From the NCBI RefSeq assembly GCF_014268455.2, contig NZ_CP077085.1, positions 2,459,001 to 2,523,000 on the forward strand: a stretch of 64,000 nt of DNA. The letters are read 5' to 3'. The notes beneath the pieces are model-generated. The model made no database searches. It saw only the letters and a list, made by a program, of their open reading frames with translations, and was not told where the DNA came from. This document shows, one piece after another, positions 26,639-39,686 of the stretch (position 1 is its first letter; every line of letters starts with the position of its first letter). The stretch is from Pseudomonas shahriarae. GTDB taxonomy: Bacteria > Pseudomonadota > Gammaproteobacteria > Pseudomonadales > Pseudomonadaceae. The position numbers and the translations under genes are program-made.

Positions 26639-26692
26639 CTGTCCGTTTCGACAGATGTAACACCATTTTTCAATGCCTGGAGCACAACAACA

Positions 26693-27580
26693 ATGATGAC
26701 ATCCTCATCCACTTTGCAAGAGTCGAGCACGCTCTCCGGGGTTTCCTGGGGGGCGATCTTTGCCGGGGCTGCGGCCGCCGCTGCGTTGTCCCTGGTCCTG
26801 GTGCTGCTGGGCTTCGGCCTGGGCTTTTCGGCGGTGTCGCCGTGGGCCGACAGTGGCATCAGCGCCAAGGGCCTGGGCATTTCCACGATTGTCTGGCTGG
26901 CCTTCACCCAGATTGTCGCGGCGGGACTGGGCGGTTACCTCGCCGGTCGGCTGCGGGTCAAGTGGGCCAATATGCATGGCGATGAGGTGTACTTTCGCGA
27001 CACCGCCCATGGTTTTCTCGCCTGGGCCGTGGCCACGCTGGTGACCGCGACCCTGGTGGTCGGCTCGGTCAGCAGCATCGTCGGTGGTGGGGTGCAGGCC
27101 GGTGCGAGTGTGGCCTCGGGCGCAGCCAGCGGCTTGACCCAGGCCGCCGGCAATGCGGCCAATGGCGACGATTTCGGCTATTACGTTGACAGCCTGTTCC
27201 GCGATGATCGCCCGGCAGCCGCCAGTGATGACGCAGTGCATGGGGTGGTGGCGCGGATCTTCGCCCGCACCCTGGGCAATGACGGCCAGTTGGCCCCGCA
27301 GGACCGTGCCTACCTGGCGCAGTTGATCAGCCAGCGCACCAACCTCAGCCAGGCCGATGCCGAACGGCGCGTCGACCAGGTCTACGGTGACGCCCGCAAA
27401 GCCCTGGAAGAGGCCAAGTTGAAAGCCAGGCAGGCCGCCGACACCGCCAGCAAAATCGCCGCCGTGACCTCGCTGTGGACCTTTGTCGCACTGTTGCTCG
27501 GTGCTTTCTTCGCCAGTTTCGCCGCCACCTTCGGCGGTCGCCGCCGCGACGCCGTGGTGTATCTGGAAACCATTCGTTAA
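26693..27580 (+). CDS. Multi-helix membrane protein of unknown function
   Basis: This 295-aa protein has helices near the N-terminus (SWGAIFAGAAAAAALSLVLV, GISTIVWLAFTQIVAAGLGG, FLAWAVATLVTATLVVGSVS). A soluble stretch of about 120 residues is rich in Ala and Asp with a predicted helical segment (ARKALEEAKLKARQAADTA). The last helix is LWTFVALLLGAFFASFAATF. Similar proteins are annotated PhnA-like or hypothetical in pseudomonads. The glycine-rich GLGGYLAGRLR motif also occurs in other short membrane families. It is followed 15 bases later by a tiny membrane peptide gene and preceded by a candidate sigma-54 promoter. Role unknown; a stress-response function is a guess. Confidence 0.8.
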   Translation: MMTSSSTLQESSTLSGVSWGAIFAGAAAAAALSLVLVLLGFGLGFSAVSPWADSGISAKGLGISTIVWLAFTQIVAAGLGGYLAGRLRVKWANMHGDEVYFRDTAHGFLAWAVATLVTATLVVGSVSSIVGGGVQAGASVASGAASGLTQAAGNAANGDDFGYYVDSLFRDDRPAAASDDAVHGVVARIFARTLGNDGQLAPQDRAYLAQLISQRTNLSQADAERRVDQVYGDARKALEEAKLKARQAADTASKIAAVTSLWTFVALLLGAFFASFAATFGGRRRDAVVYLETIR

Positions 27581-27595
27581 CTCAAGGAGAACGTC

Positions 27596-27670
27596 ATGCG
27601 CTCATTACTGCTGTGGTTCCTCGGTGTGCCGATTCCGGTCATTATCCTGATCGCGATCTTCATGCACTAA
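27596..27670 (+). CDS. 24-aa hydrophobic membrane peptide
   Basis: The reading frame MRSLLLWFLGVPIPVIILIA followed by IFMH is one hydrophobic helix. An excellent ribosome site (CAAGGAG, six bases from the ATG) lies directly after the stop of the 295-aa membrane protein, and a strong terminator follows at 27690. This placement makes it a genuine second gene of the operon. It could be a small subunit or regulator of the upstream membrane protein. It is too short for most gene callers. Confidence 0.7.
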   Translation: MRSLLLWFLGVPIPVIILIAIFMH

Positions 27671-27689
27671 CCCGCGTACCCGCTTGATC

Positions 27690-27723
27690 AAGGCCGCTCC
27701 TGCATGGCAGGGCGGCCTTTTTT
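27690..27723 (+). terminator. Rho-independent terminator
   Basis: The stem AAGGCCGC / GCGGCCTT, with further pairing of CCTGC and GCAGG inside, is followed by TTTTT. It ends the membrane-peptide operon and abuts the last codon of the convergent iolR. Confidence 0.92.
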
Positions 27724-28642
27724 AGTCGTCAAACCCTACCTGTTCGTGAATCTCATCAACCTTCAGTTCCAGCCGGTACGCCACCGCAATAAACAGCGCC
27801 TGGCACAGGCACAGCGTGGCACTCAGCGAGCGGAACGCGAACGACGACCCTTCATTGACCAGCAGCACCGTGTTGGCGCGCTTGGCCAGCGGTGACAGGT
27901 TGCTGTCGGTGATGATCAGCGTCTTGGCCTGGTGGTGCTGGGCGATACGCAGGCAGTGCTGGGTTTCCTTGCCGTAGGGCGTGAAGCTGATCGCGATCAC
28001 CAAGTCATTGGCGCGCACGCTGCGCATCTGTTCGCGGTAGCTGCCGCCCAGGCCCGAGACCAGGTGGATACGCTTGTTGGTGTGCTGCAGGTTGTAGACC
28101 AGGTAGTCGGCCACCGCAAAGGAGCGGCGTACGCCGACCACATAGATATTGTCGGCGTTGACCACCAGGTCCACGGCTTTCTCGAAGGCCGCGTCGTCCA
28201 GCTCCAAGCCCAGGCGCTCGATGCCCGACAGCGTGGCATTCACGCATTCACGGGCCAGGTCGCCGCCGCTGGCTTTCTGCGACTTGTTGGCGATCATGCT
28301 GCGGATGCGCTGCTGGTAGTTCTGCACCGGCGTGGTCTTGTGGGTATACGCCTCGCGAAACAGCGCCTGCATTTCGCTGAAGCCGCTGAAACCAAAGCGC
28401 TGGGAAAACCGCACGATGGCCGAAGGGTGAACTTCGCATTCCCGGGCGATATCGCTGATGCGGTCGACCATGATCCGGTCGCTCTGCTGGCTCATATAGC
28501 TGGCGATGCGCTTGAGCTGGCGGGGCAGGCTTTCGTATTCATCGGTGATCAACTGCAACAGACGCTCGGCATTGATCGGAGGACTGGCGAGAACCTCGGT
28601 GACCTCGGTCTCGGCGGGAGCCTGCTGATCGGTGCGGGACAT
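27722..28642 (-). CDS. iolR: RpiR-family regulator of inositol catabolism IolR
   Basis: This 306-aa protein has an N-terminal HTH_6 domain (LPRQLKRIASYMSQQ, ISDIARECEVHPSAIVRFSQ) and a C-terminal SIS sugar-phosphate binding domain (IYVVGVRRSFAVADYLVYNL, ANDLVIAISFTPYGKET, KTLIITDSNLSPLAKRA). RpiR-type IolR proteins repress iol genes until an inositol-derived phosphorylated intermediate binds the SIS domain. It is divergent from iolC, and the shared gap holds a 16-bp palindrome. The start at 28642 has AGAAGGA upstream; a longer version from 28675 or 28822 would run into the operator region. The identity rests on family plus context. Confidence 0.9.
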   Translation of the reverse strand: MSRTDQQAPAETEVTEVLASPPINAERLLQLITDEYESLPRQLKRIASYMSQQSDRIMVDRISDIARECEVHPSAIVRFSQRFGFSGFSEMQALFREAYTHKTTPVQNYQQRIRSMIANKSQKASGGDLARECVNATLSGIERLGLELDDAAFEKAVDLVVNADNIYVVGVRRSFAVADYLVYNLQHTNKRIHLVSGLGGSYREQMRSVRANDLVIAISFTPYGKETQHCLRIAQHHQAKTLIITDSNLSPLAKRANTVLLVNEGSSFAFRSLSATLCLCQALFIAVAYRLELKVDEIHEQVGFDD

Positions 28643-28749
28643 AGGCAATCCTTCTGGCTTGTTCTTACGGAGCATGCGGCTGGCACGTCGCCCCTGACAA
28701 TAGGTCAATGGGCACAAGTCTACAGGGAAGGCGGCAAAAAATATCTTAA

Positions 28750-28765
28750 TGGAAAATATATTCCA
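28750..28765. promoter_or_regulatory. Predicted IolR operator, iolR-iolC intergenic
   Basis: TGGAAAATATATTCCA contains GGAA-N6-TTCC, the motif reported for the RpiR-type IolR of Sinorhizobium meliloti. It sits in the AT-rich gap between the divergent iolR and iolC. It matches the site at 36790-36805 at 14 of 16 bases, so IolR probably represses both directions from here. Confidence 0.72.
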
Positions 28766-28883
28766 CATAAAAAATTTATAGAATAAATATTGATTGATGG
28801 CGCCGGACGTCCTAGTCTGCATCCACCAAGAGCGTCGCCGTCACGATGGCAGGCGCGGGCTGATAAAAATAACAGGAGCCAGC

Positions 28884-30821
28884 ATGGGCCAGACTCGTTT
28901 TGCCAGTGGTCGTCAATTGGATCTGATTTGTCTTGGACGCATGGGCGTCGATCTTTACGCGCAGCAAGTCGGGGCGCGGCTGGAAGATGTCACCAGTTTC
29001 GCCAAGTACCTGGGTGGATCGTCCGCCAATATTGCCTTCGGCACGGCGCGCCTGGGGCTTAAGTCGGCGATGCTGAGCCGGGTCGGCGACGATCATATGG
29101 GGCGCTTCCTCGTAGAGTCCCTGGCGCGCGAGGGCTGTGATGTCAGCGGTATCACGCTCGACCCGCAGCGTCTGACCGCCATGGTCCTGCTGGGCCTCAA
29201 GGACCGCGAAACCTTCCCCCTGGTGTTCTACCGCGAAAACTGTGCCGACATGGCCCTGCGTGCCGAGGACATTCGCGAAGCCTTTATCGCCAGCAGCAAG
29301 GCGCTGCTGATCACCGGCACCCATTTCTCCACCGACGGCGTGTATCAGGCCAGCCTCCAGGCCCTGGATTACGCCGAGCAGCACGGCGTCAAGCGTGTGC
29401 TGGATATCGACTACCGCCCAGTGCTCTGGGGCCTGGCAGGCAAGGCTGACGGCGAGACGCGTTTTGTCGCCGACCAGAACGTCAGCCAGCACCTGCAAGG
29501 CATCCTGCCGCGCTTTGACCTGATTGTCGGCACCGAAGAGGAATTTTTGATTGCCGGTGCCAGCCACGACCTGCTCAGCGCTTTGCGTAACGTGCGCCAA
29601 CTGACGGCGGCGACCCTGGTGGTCAAGCTCGGCCCGCAAGGGTGCACGGTGATTCATGGGGATATACCGGCGCGCCTCGAAGACGGTGCGATCTATCCCG
29701 GCGTGCGCGTCGAAGTGCTGAATGTGCTGGGCGCCGGCGATGCGTTTATGTCGGGCTTCCTCAGTGGCTGGTTGAACGACGCCGGTGACGCGCGTTGCTG
29801 CCAGCTGGCCAATGCCTGCGGCGGGTTGGTGGTGTCGCGCCATGCCTGCGCCCCGGCAATGCCGACTCCGGCGGAGCTTGAGTATCTGTTCAACAGCCCG
29901 GTGCCTATCACCCGGCCGGATCAGGATTTGGTACTGCAGCGTTTGCATCAGGTCAGTGTGCCGCGCAAAACCTGGAAGCAGCTGTTTGTGTTCGCTTTTG
30001 ACCATCGCTGGCAATTGCTGGAACTGGCGCAAAAAGGCGGCCAGGACCCGGCGCGGGTCAGCGCGATCAAGCAGCTGTTTATCCAGGCAGTGGAGCGTGT
30101 GGAGAGCAAGCTGGGCGAGCAGGGGGTGGAGGCCGATGTGGGCATTTTGGCCGACCAGCGTTTCGGCCAGGATGCGCTGAACGCCGCCACCGGCCGTGGT
30201 TGGTGGGTGGCGCGCCCGGTAGAGGTACAGGGTTCGCGGCCGCTGGCGTTCGAACATGGCCGCTCGATCGGCAGCAACCTGATTGCCTGGCCCCAGGAGC
30301 AGATCATCAAGTGCCTGGTGCAGTTTCACCCCGACGACGAGCCGCTGCTGCGCCTGGAGCAGGAGGCGCAGCTCAAGGCCCTGTATCAGGCCGCGCAAAC
30401 CAGTGGCCATGAACTGCTGCTGGAAGTGGTGCCGCCCAAGGATCATCCCTCGACCTACCCGGATGTGCTCTATCGCAGCCTCAAGCGCCTTTACAACCTG
30501 GGCATCTACCCGGCCTGGTGGAAGATCGAGGCGCAGAGTGCCGAGCAGTGGCGGCAGCTTGATGAGCTGATCGAGGAGCGCGACCCTTATTGCCGGGGCG
30601 TGGTATTGCTGGGCCTGAATGCCTCGGCGCAAGCGTTGGCCGAGGGGTTCCAGCAGGCCAGCCAGAGCCGGACCTGCCGCGGGTTTGCCGTGGGCCGGAC
30701 GATTTTCCAGGAGCCGAGCAGGGCGTGGATGGCGGGGGAGATTGATGATGAAACCCTGATCCAGCAGGTGCAGCAAACCTTCGAGCAACTGATCCAGGCT
30801 TGGCGCAGCTCCAGAATTTAA
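28884..30821 (+). CDS. iolC: Bifunctional 5-dehydro-2-deoxygluconokinase / 5-dehydro-2-deoxyphosphogluconate aldolase (IolC fusion)
   Basis: This 645-aa fusion has an N-terminal PfkB kinase (residues ~1-330) with the GGSSANIAFG substrate loop and the catalytic NVLGAGDAFMSGFLSGW box. The C-terminal DUF2090 domain (~365-640) starts LFVFAFDHRWQLLELAQKGG. The kinase phosphorylates 2-deoxy-5-keto-gluconate. The second domain is assigned as the aldolase giving malonate semialdehyde and dihydroxyacetone phosphate, replacing separate IolJ. The start at 28884 has ACAGGAG at a good distance. It is the first gene of the iol operon, 134 bases after the predicted operator start. Confidence 0.93.
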   Translation: MGQTRFASGRQLDLICLGRMGVDLYAQQVGARLEDVTSFAKYLGGSSANIAFGTARLGLKSAMLSRVGDDHMGRFLVESLAREGCDVSGITLDPQRLTAMVLLGLKDRETFPLVFYRENCADMALRAEDIREAFIASSKALLITGTHFSTDGVYQASLQALDYAEQHGVKRVLDIDYRPVLWGLAGKADGETRFVADQNVSQHLQGILPRFDLIVGTEEEFLIAGASHDLLSALRNVRQLTAATLVVKLGPQGCTVIHGDIPARLEDGAIYPGVRVEVLNVLGAGDAFMSGFLSGWLNDAGDARCCQLANACGGLVVSRHACAPAMPTPAELEYLFNSPVPITRPDQDLVLQRLHQVSVPRKTWKQLFVFAFDHRWQLLELAQKGGQDPARVSAIKQLFIQAVERVESKLGEQGVEADVGILADQRFGQDALNAATGRGWWVARPVEVQGSRPLAFEHGRSIGSNLIAWPQEQIIKCLVQFHPDDEPLLRLEQEAQLKALYQAAQTSGHELLLEVVPPKDHPSTYPDVLYRSLKRLYNLGIYPAWWKIEAQSAEQWRQLDELIEERDPYCRGVVLLGLNASAQALAEGFQQASQSRTCRGFAVGRTIFQEPSRAWMAGEIDDETLIQQVQQTFEQLIQAWRSSRI

Positions 30822-30833
30822 ACACGCTCAAAG

Positions 30834-30859
30834 GTGGGAGCTGGCAAGCCTGCTCCCAC
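30834..30859. repeat. Solo REP element within the iol operon
   Basis: GTGGGAGCTGGCAAGCCTGCTCCCAC forms one imperfect hairpin between iolC and iolE. It may stabilise upstream mRNA or attenuate downstream expression (inference). Confidence 0.8.
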
Positions 30860-30908
30860 AGAAGCAGATATCAGCAGCCTTAAGGTTAAAACAATAAAAG
30901 GTGCAGCC

Positions 30909-31802
30909 ATGCCCGCAATCCGTATTGGCATCAACCCCATCTCCTGGAGTAACGACGACCTGCCGGCCCTGGGCGGCGAAACGCCCTTGAGCACCGCGCT
31001 CAGCGAAGGCAAGGCCATCGGCTACGAAGGTTTTGAACTCAACGGCAAGTTCCCCAAGGACGCCAAGGGCGTGGGCGATGTGTTACGCCCCTACGACCTG
31101 GCACTGGTCTCCGGCTGGTACTCCAGCCGCCTGGCCCGGCGCTCGGTGGCCGAGGAAATCGACGCCATCGCCAGCCATGTGCAACTGCTGCGCGAGAACG
31201 GCGCCACGGTGCTGGTCTACGGCGAAGTGGCCGACTCGATCCAGGGCTCGCCGATCCGCCTGATCGAACGCCCGCGCTTTCACAGCGAGCAGGCATGGCA
31301 AGCCTATGCCGACAAACTCACCGAATTGGCGCGTTTTACCCTGTCCCAGGGCGTGCGCCTGGCCTACCACCATCATATGGGCGCGTACGTCGAGTCCCCG
31401 GAGGACATCGACACCCTGATGCGCCTCACCGGCCCGGAGGTCGGCCTGCTGTTCGATTCGGGGCACTGCTATATGGGCGGTGGCGAGCCGGTCGAGGTGC
31501 TACGCAAGCATCTGGGGCGTGTGTGCCATGTGCACTTCAAGGATGTGCGCAAAGCGGTGGTGCAACTGGCGCGCAACCAGCTGTGGAGCTTCCCCGACTG
31601 CATCGTCAATGGCACCTTCACCGTGCCGGGCGATGGCGATATCGACTTCGCCGAGTTGCTGGATGTGCTGCTGGGCGCCGGCTATCGTGGCTGGCTGGTG
31701 GTGGAAGCCGAGCAGGATCCGGCCGTGGCACCCAGCTATATCTATGCGAAAAAAGGCTTCGATACCTTGCGCGCGCTGCTGGATGCGAGGGCTGCACAAT
31801 GA
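30909..31802 (+). CDS. iolE: Myo-inosose-2 dehydratase IolE
   Basis: This 297-aa protein has the xylose-isomerase-like TIM barrel fold and the same length as characterised IolE. The signature IRIGINPISWSNDDLPALGG and the metal-ligand residues in YHHHMGAYVESPEDID, LLFDSGHCYMGG, HVHFKDVR and VVEAEQDP are visible. It dehydrates 2-keto-myo-inositol to 3D-trihydroxycyclohexane-1,2-dione. The start at 30909 has AAAGGTGCAGCC upstream; the in-frame ATG at 30834 lies in the REP element. Its stop overlaps the iolB start (ATGA). The alternative name IolI is less likely given the N-terminal signature. Confidence 0.93.
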   Translation: MPAIRIGINPISWSNDDLPALGGETPLSTALSEGKAIGYEGFELNGKFPKDAKGVGDVLRPYDLALVSGWYSSRLARRSVAEEIDAIASHVQLLRENGATVLVYGEVADSIQGSPIRLIERPRFHSEQAWQAYADKLTELARFTLSQGVRLAYHHHMGAYVESPEDIDTLMRLTGPEVGLLFDSGHCYMGGGEPVEVLRKHLGRVCHVHFKDVRKAVVQLARNQLWSFPDCIVNGTFTVPGDGDIDFAELLDVLLGAGYRGWLVVEAEQDPAVAPSYIYAKKGFDTLRALLDARAAQ

Positions 31803-32593
31803 GCCTGCTGGTCAAAAGCACCCCGCGCGGGCCAACCATGGTCGCACTGCCAGAGGGGCGCCTGGAGTATGTAGGGTTTGCCGCTTACCGCCTGAGCCTG
31901 GGGCAAACATTGCCGGTCAGCGCCGACGACAACGAGCTGTGCCTGGTGCTGCTCAGTGGCCGGGTCACGATCGAGGGCGAAGGGTTCAGTTGGCAGAACC
32001 TGGGTGATCGCCAATCGGTATTTGAAGACAAATCGCCGTTCGCCGCCTACCTGCCACCGGGCACCCTTGCCCAGGTGACCGCCCTGAGCGATGTGCAGAT
32101 TGCCGTCTGCGCCGCGCCGGGCGCCACGGCCGGCGGTTTCACGCCCCGGCTGATCCGCCCTGAGCAGTGTCGGCGTAGCGTGCGTGGCAAGGGCGCCAAC
32201 ACGCGTTATGTCTGCGACATCCTGCCCGACAGCGAGCCGGCCCATTCGCTGCTGGTGGTGGAGGTGCGCACGCCGTCCGGACATTCGTCCAGCTACCCGC
32301 CGCACAAGCACGATACCGATGACTTGCCGCACCAGAGCTTTCTTGAAGAAACCTATTACCACCAGATCAACCCGTCCCAGGGCTTTGTGTTCCAGCGGGT
32401 GTACACCGACGACCGCAGCATCGACCAGGCCATGGCCGTGGAAAACCACGACCTGGTGGTGGTGCCCAAGGGCTATCACCCCGTCAGCGTGCCCTATGGC
32501 TACGAGTCCTATTACTTGAATGTGATGGCCGGCCCCAAGCGCGCCTGGCACTTTCACAATGACCCGCAGCACAGTTGGCTGCTGGACCTTTAA
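31799..32593 (+). CDS. iolB: 5-deoxy-glucuronate isomerase IolB
   Basis: This 264-aa bicupin protein has the KduI/IolB metal-site signature YPPHKHDTDDLPHQSFLEET and a later histidine in GYHPVSVPYGYESYYLNVMA. It converts 5-deoxy-glucuronate, the product of IolD, to 2-deoxy-5-keto-gluconate, the substrate of the IolC kinase. It starts within the iolE stop (ATGA overlap), so the two are translationally coupled. The ATG at 31799 is the only start consistent with the family's N-terminus (SLLVKSTPRGPTMVALPEG). Confidence 0.93.
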   Translation: MSLLVKSTPRGPTMVALPEGRLEYVGFAAYRLSLGQTLPVSADDNELCLVLLSGRVTIEGEGFSWQNLGDRQSVFEDKSPFAAYLPPGTLAQVTALSDVQIAVCAAPGATAGGFTPRLIRPEQCRRSVRGKGANTRYVCDILPDSEPAHSLLVVEVRTPSGHSSSYPPHKHDTDDLPHQSFLEETYYHQINPSQGFVFQRVYTDDRSIDQAMAVENHDLVVVPKGYHPVSVPYGYESYYLNVMAGPKRAWHFHNDPQHSWLLDL

Positions 32594-32618
32594 CCCGTAG
32601 GCGCCGAGGGGACCCAAC

Positions 32619-35580
<2,962 letters not shown>

Positions 35581-35589
35581 CGCGGTCAG

Positions 35590-35677
35590 TGTAGGCGCTG
35601 GCTTGCCTGCGATAGCGGTGGATCAGCAACAGAGGTAGGGCCTGAAACACCGCTATCGCAGGCACGCCAGCTCCCAC
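35590..35677. repeat. REPIN between iolG and the second oxidoreductase gene
   Basis: The sequence pairs GGCGCTGGCTTGCCTGCGATAGC with its near-inverse over about 88 bp. The ends carry TGTAGG and TCCCAC, different from the common GTGGGAGC type, so it is a divergent or hybrid copy. Confidence 0.8.
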
Positions 35678-35717
35678 ATTTTTTGACTGGGTTTCCATTC
35701 CAAGAAGGAGTTGGTTC

Positions 35718-36764
35718 ATGCGAATCGGACTGGTTGGATACGGCCATGGCGGCCGTTTTTTTCATGCCCCGCTGATCGCCACATTGCCCGGGGCGACGTT
35801 TGTCGGCGTGGTGACCCGCTCCCCCGAGCGCCGCCAGCAACTGGCGACGGAGCATCCCGGGGTGCCTGCCTTCGACAGCATTGCGCAGATCGTCGAAGCC
35901 GGGGTGGAGGTGCTGGTGATTTCCACCACCCTCAAAGGGCGCCCGGCCCTGGTGCTGGAGGCCATTGAGTACGGTGTGGCGGTGGTCAGCGACAAACCCT
36001 TCGCCAGCAATGCCGAGCAGGCCCTGGCGCTGATTAGCGCCGCCGAACGCGAGGGGGTAGCACTCAGCGTCTACCAGAACCGGCGTTGGGACTCGGACTA
36101 CCTGACCCTGCGCAAGCTGATCGACGCCGGCGCCCTGGGCAGCATCACCCGCTTTGAGTCCCGGGTGGAGCGCTACAGCCCACAGGCCCTGGGCAACGCC
36201 AGCGGTGGCGGGTTCCTGCGTGACCTGGGCAGTCACCTGGTGGACCAGGCCTTGCAACTGTTTGGCCCGGTGGAGCGGGTGTATGCACAATTGCAGTACA
36301 GCGCCGAGCACCCCACCCTCGATCATGGCTTTTTTGTCAGCCTGACCCACGCCAACGGGGTGATTTCCCACCTGTGGGGCAGCGCCCTGCAAAACTGCCA
36401 AGGCCCGCGTTTTCGGGTCAATGGCACGGCGGGCTGCTACACCGTCGACGGCCTGGACGGCCAGGAGCAAGCGCTGCTGGCCGGCAAAAGTCCGAAGACC
36501 GAAGGCGAGCACTGGGGCGCCGAAGAACATCGACGCTGGGGCTGGTTCGAGCAAGGTGCGGAACGCGAGCGTATCCCCTCGGAAAAGGGCGCCTGGAACC
36601 AGTTCTATCGCCAGTTGCAAAGTGCAATCCAGGGCCAGGGCGCGCTGCCGGTGCAGGCCATGGATGCTTGGGAAACCACGCGCGTGCTGGATGCCGCCAG
36701 GCTCAGCGCCGAGCGTCGGCAAGTGGTGGAGATGGTGACGGTGGAGGGCGGAGAATGGAAATAG
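35718..36764 (+). CDS. Gfo/Idh/MocA-family oxidoreductase, possibly inositol-related
   Basis: This 348-aa protein has an N-terminal Rossmann fold (IGLVGYGHGGRFFHAPLIA), the catalytic VSDKPFASN (D-K-P), and GGFLRDLGSHLVDQALQLFG in the substrate domain. Similar enzymes include scyllo-inositol dehydrogenases (IolW/IolX class), and the position after iolG supports an inositol isomer as substrate, but this is inferred. The start has AAGAAGGAG upstream. It is separated from iolG by a REPIN and may form a sub-operon with weaker expression. Confidence 0.85.
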   Translation: MRIGLVGYGHGGRFFHAPLIATLPGATFVGVVTRSPERRQQLATEHPGVPAFDSIAQIVEAGVEVLVISTTLKGRPALVLEAIEYGVAVVSDKPFASNAEQALALISAAEREGVALSVYQNRRWDSDYLTLRKLIDAGALGSITRFESRVERYSPQALGNASGGGFLRDLGSHLVDQALQLFGPVERVYAQLQYSAEHPTLDHGFFVSLTHANGVISHLWGSALQNCQGPRFRVNGTAGCYTVDGLDGQEQALLAGKSPKTEGEHWGAEEHRRWGWFEQGAERERIPSEKGAWNQFYRQLQSAIQGQGALPVQAMDAWETTRVLDAARLSAERRQVVEMVTVEGGEWK

Positions 36765-36789
36765 AATAAAATTCTAAAATGAGTTGATA

Positions 36790-36805
36790 TGGAAATTATT
36801 TTCCA
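36790..36805. promoter_or_regulatory. Predicted IolR operator before the ABC importer
   Basis: TGGAAATTATTTTCCA has perfect 6-bp arms and contains GGAA-N6-TTCC. It matches the site at 28750-28765 at 14 of 16 bases. It lies 324 bp before the binding-protein gene in a 364-bp gap (36765-37128) that otherwise holds no gene I can support. It places the importer in the IolR regulon (inference). Confidence 0.7.
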
Positions 36806-37128
36806 ATAAAGTCATTTCCAGGTTGCCGAAAGTCCATCTCGACCTTCCTTTATAAGGGGGCCGGGGGACTCAACAAAAACAAGATAAAACAACCAGGTAC
36901 CGTCAGATGAAAATCTTCAGCGCTGTACTGCGAGTGTTACGTTCTGCCTTCCTGCCCCGCGCACGGCCCTTCTATTTCTCTTTTCTCAATGTCCTTTGCG
37001 TGGAAAGCAAGGGTGCCCTGGTGTGCTGCATTCCGGGAGCGCCGGTGGTCCGGCTGCCTGCCGCAGCCCCCTCGCTCTGATAAACGCTACGTCCAGAAAA
37101 CCAACAAGAAAGTGGAGACAGACCGTTC

Positions 37129-38064
37129 ATGAAGACCCAGATCCGTTTCGCCTCGCTGGCCTTGTCGATGATGCTCGGCAGTGGCGTGGCTTCAGCCGCC
37201 GATATCAAGATTGGCGTCAGCATGTCGCAGTTCGACGACACCTTCCTCACCTACCTGCGTGAGGATATGGACAAGCAAGCCAAGTCCTACCCCAAGGGCG
37301 ATGCTGTGCAACTGCAATTCGAGGACGCCCGTGCCGACGTGGTCAAGCAACTGAGCCAGGTCGAGAACTTTATCAGCCAGAAAGTCGATGCCATGGTGGT
37401 CAACCCGGTGGATACGGCCTCCACCGCGCGCATCACTAAAGCGGCGGTGGCGGCGGGTATCCCGCTGGTCTACGTCAACCGTCGTCCGGATCAGGCCGAC
37501 TTGCCCAAAGGGGTGGTGACGGTGACGTCCAATGACGTCGAGGCCGGCAGACTGCAAATGCAGTACGTGGCCGAGAAGCTGGGCGGCAAAGGCAAAATCG
37601 TGATTCTGCTGGGTGACCTGGCCAACAACTCGACGACCAATCGCACCAAGGGCGTCAAGGAGATCCTCGACAAATACCCGGACATCAAGATTGAACAGGA
37701 ACAGACCGGGATCTGGCTGCGGGACAAGGGCATGACCCTGGTGAACGATTGGCTGACCCAGGGCCGCGAGTTCAATGCGGTCGTGGCCAACAACGACGAA
37801 ATGGCAATTGGCGCCGCCATGGCCTTGAAAACCGCAGGGGTGAAACCCGGCAGCGTGTTGATTGGCGGCGTCGATGGCACACCCGACGGGTTGAATGCGA
37901 TCACCAAGGGCGAGATGGCGCTCTCGGTGTTCCAGGATGCCAAGGGGCAGGCGATCGGTTCGGTGGAGGCGGCCGTGAAAATGGCCAGGGGCGAGGCGGT
38001 CGAGCAAAACGTCGTGGTGCCTTTCCAGCTGATCACCCCGGACAACGTCGCGTCATTCAAGTAG
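37129..38064 (+). CDS. Sugar-type ABC transporter periplasmic binding protein, probably inositol
   Basis: This 311-aa protein has a signal peptide ([20 protein letters not shown]) and a peripla_BP_4 (ribose/inositol class) fold. Visible parts are [60 protein letters not shown] and [20 protein letters not shown]. It should bind a monosaccharide or cyclitol and deliver it to the permease two genes on. The iol neighbourhood and the upstream IolR-like site point to myo-inositol. It is the first gene of a three-gene ABC operon. Confidence 0.92.
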   Translation: MKTQIRFASLALSMMLGSGVASAADIKIGVSMSQFDDTFLTYLREDMDKQAKSYPKGDAVQLQFEDARADVVKQLSQVENFISQKVDAMVVNPVDTASTARITKAAVAAGIPLVYVNRRPDQADLPKGVVTVTSNDVEAGRLQMQYVAEKLGGKGKIVILLGDLANNSTTNRTKGVKEILDKYPDIKIEQEQTGIWLRDKGMTLVNDWLTQGREFNAVVANNDEMAIGAAMALKTAGVKPGSVLIGGVDGTPDGLNAITKGEMALSVFQDAKGQAIGSVEAAVKMARGEAVEQNVVVPFQLITPDNVASFK

Positions 38065-38126
38065 CGTTCAATCACAACAATAAGCGGGCAGGGCGGCCAC
38101 AGCCGCCCTGCCGATGGAGCCCCGAT

Positions 38127-39665
<1,539 letters not shown>

Positions 39666-39686
39666 CGAATAAAAAGGTGACGGGCA

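Noticed and set aside
36907..37080. A 57-codon frame before the ABC binding-protein gene
   Set aside because: Only a weak AGGT sequence precedes it, and the translation has no recognisable signal or domain; it is more likely untranslated leader.
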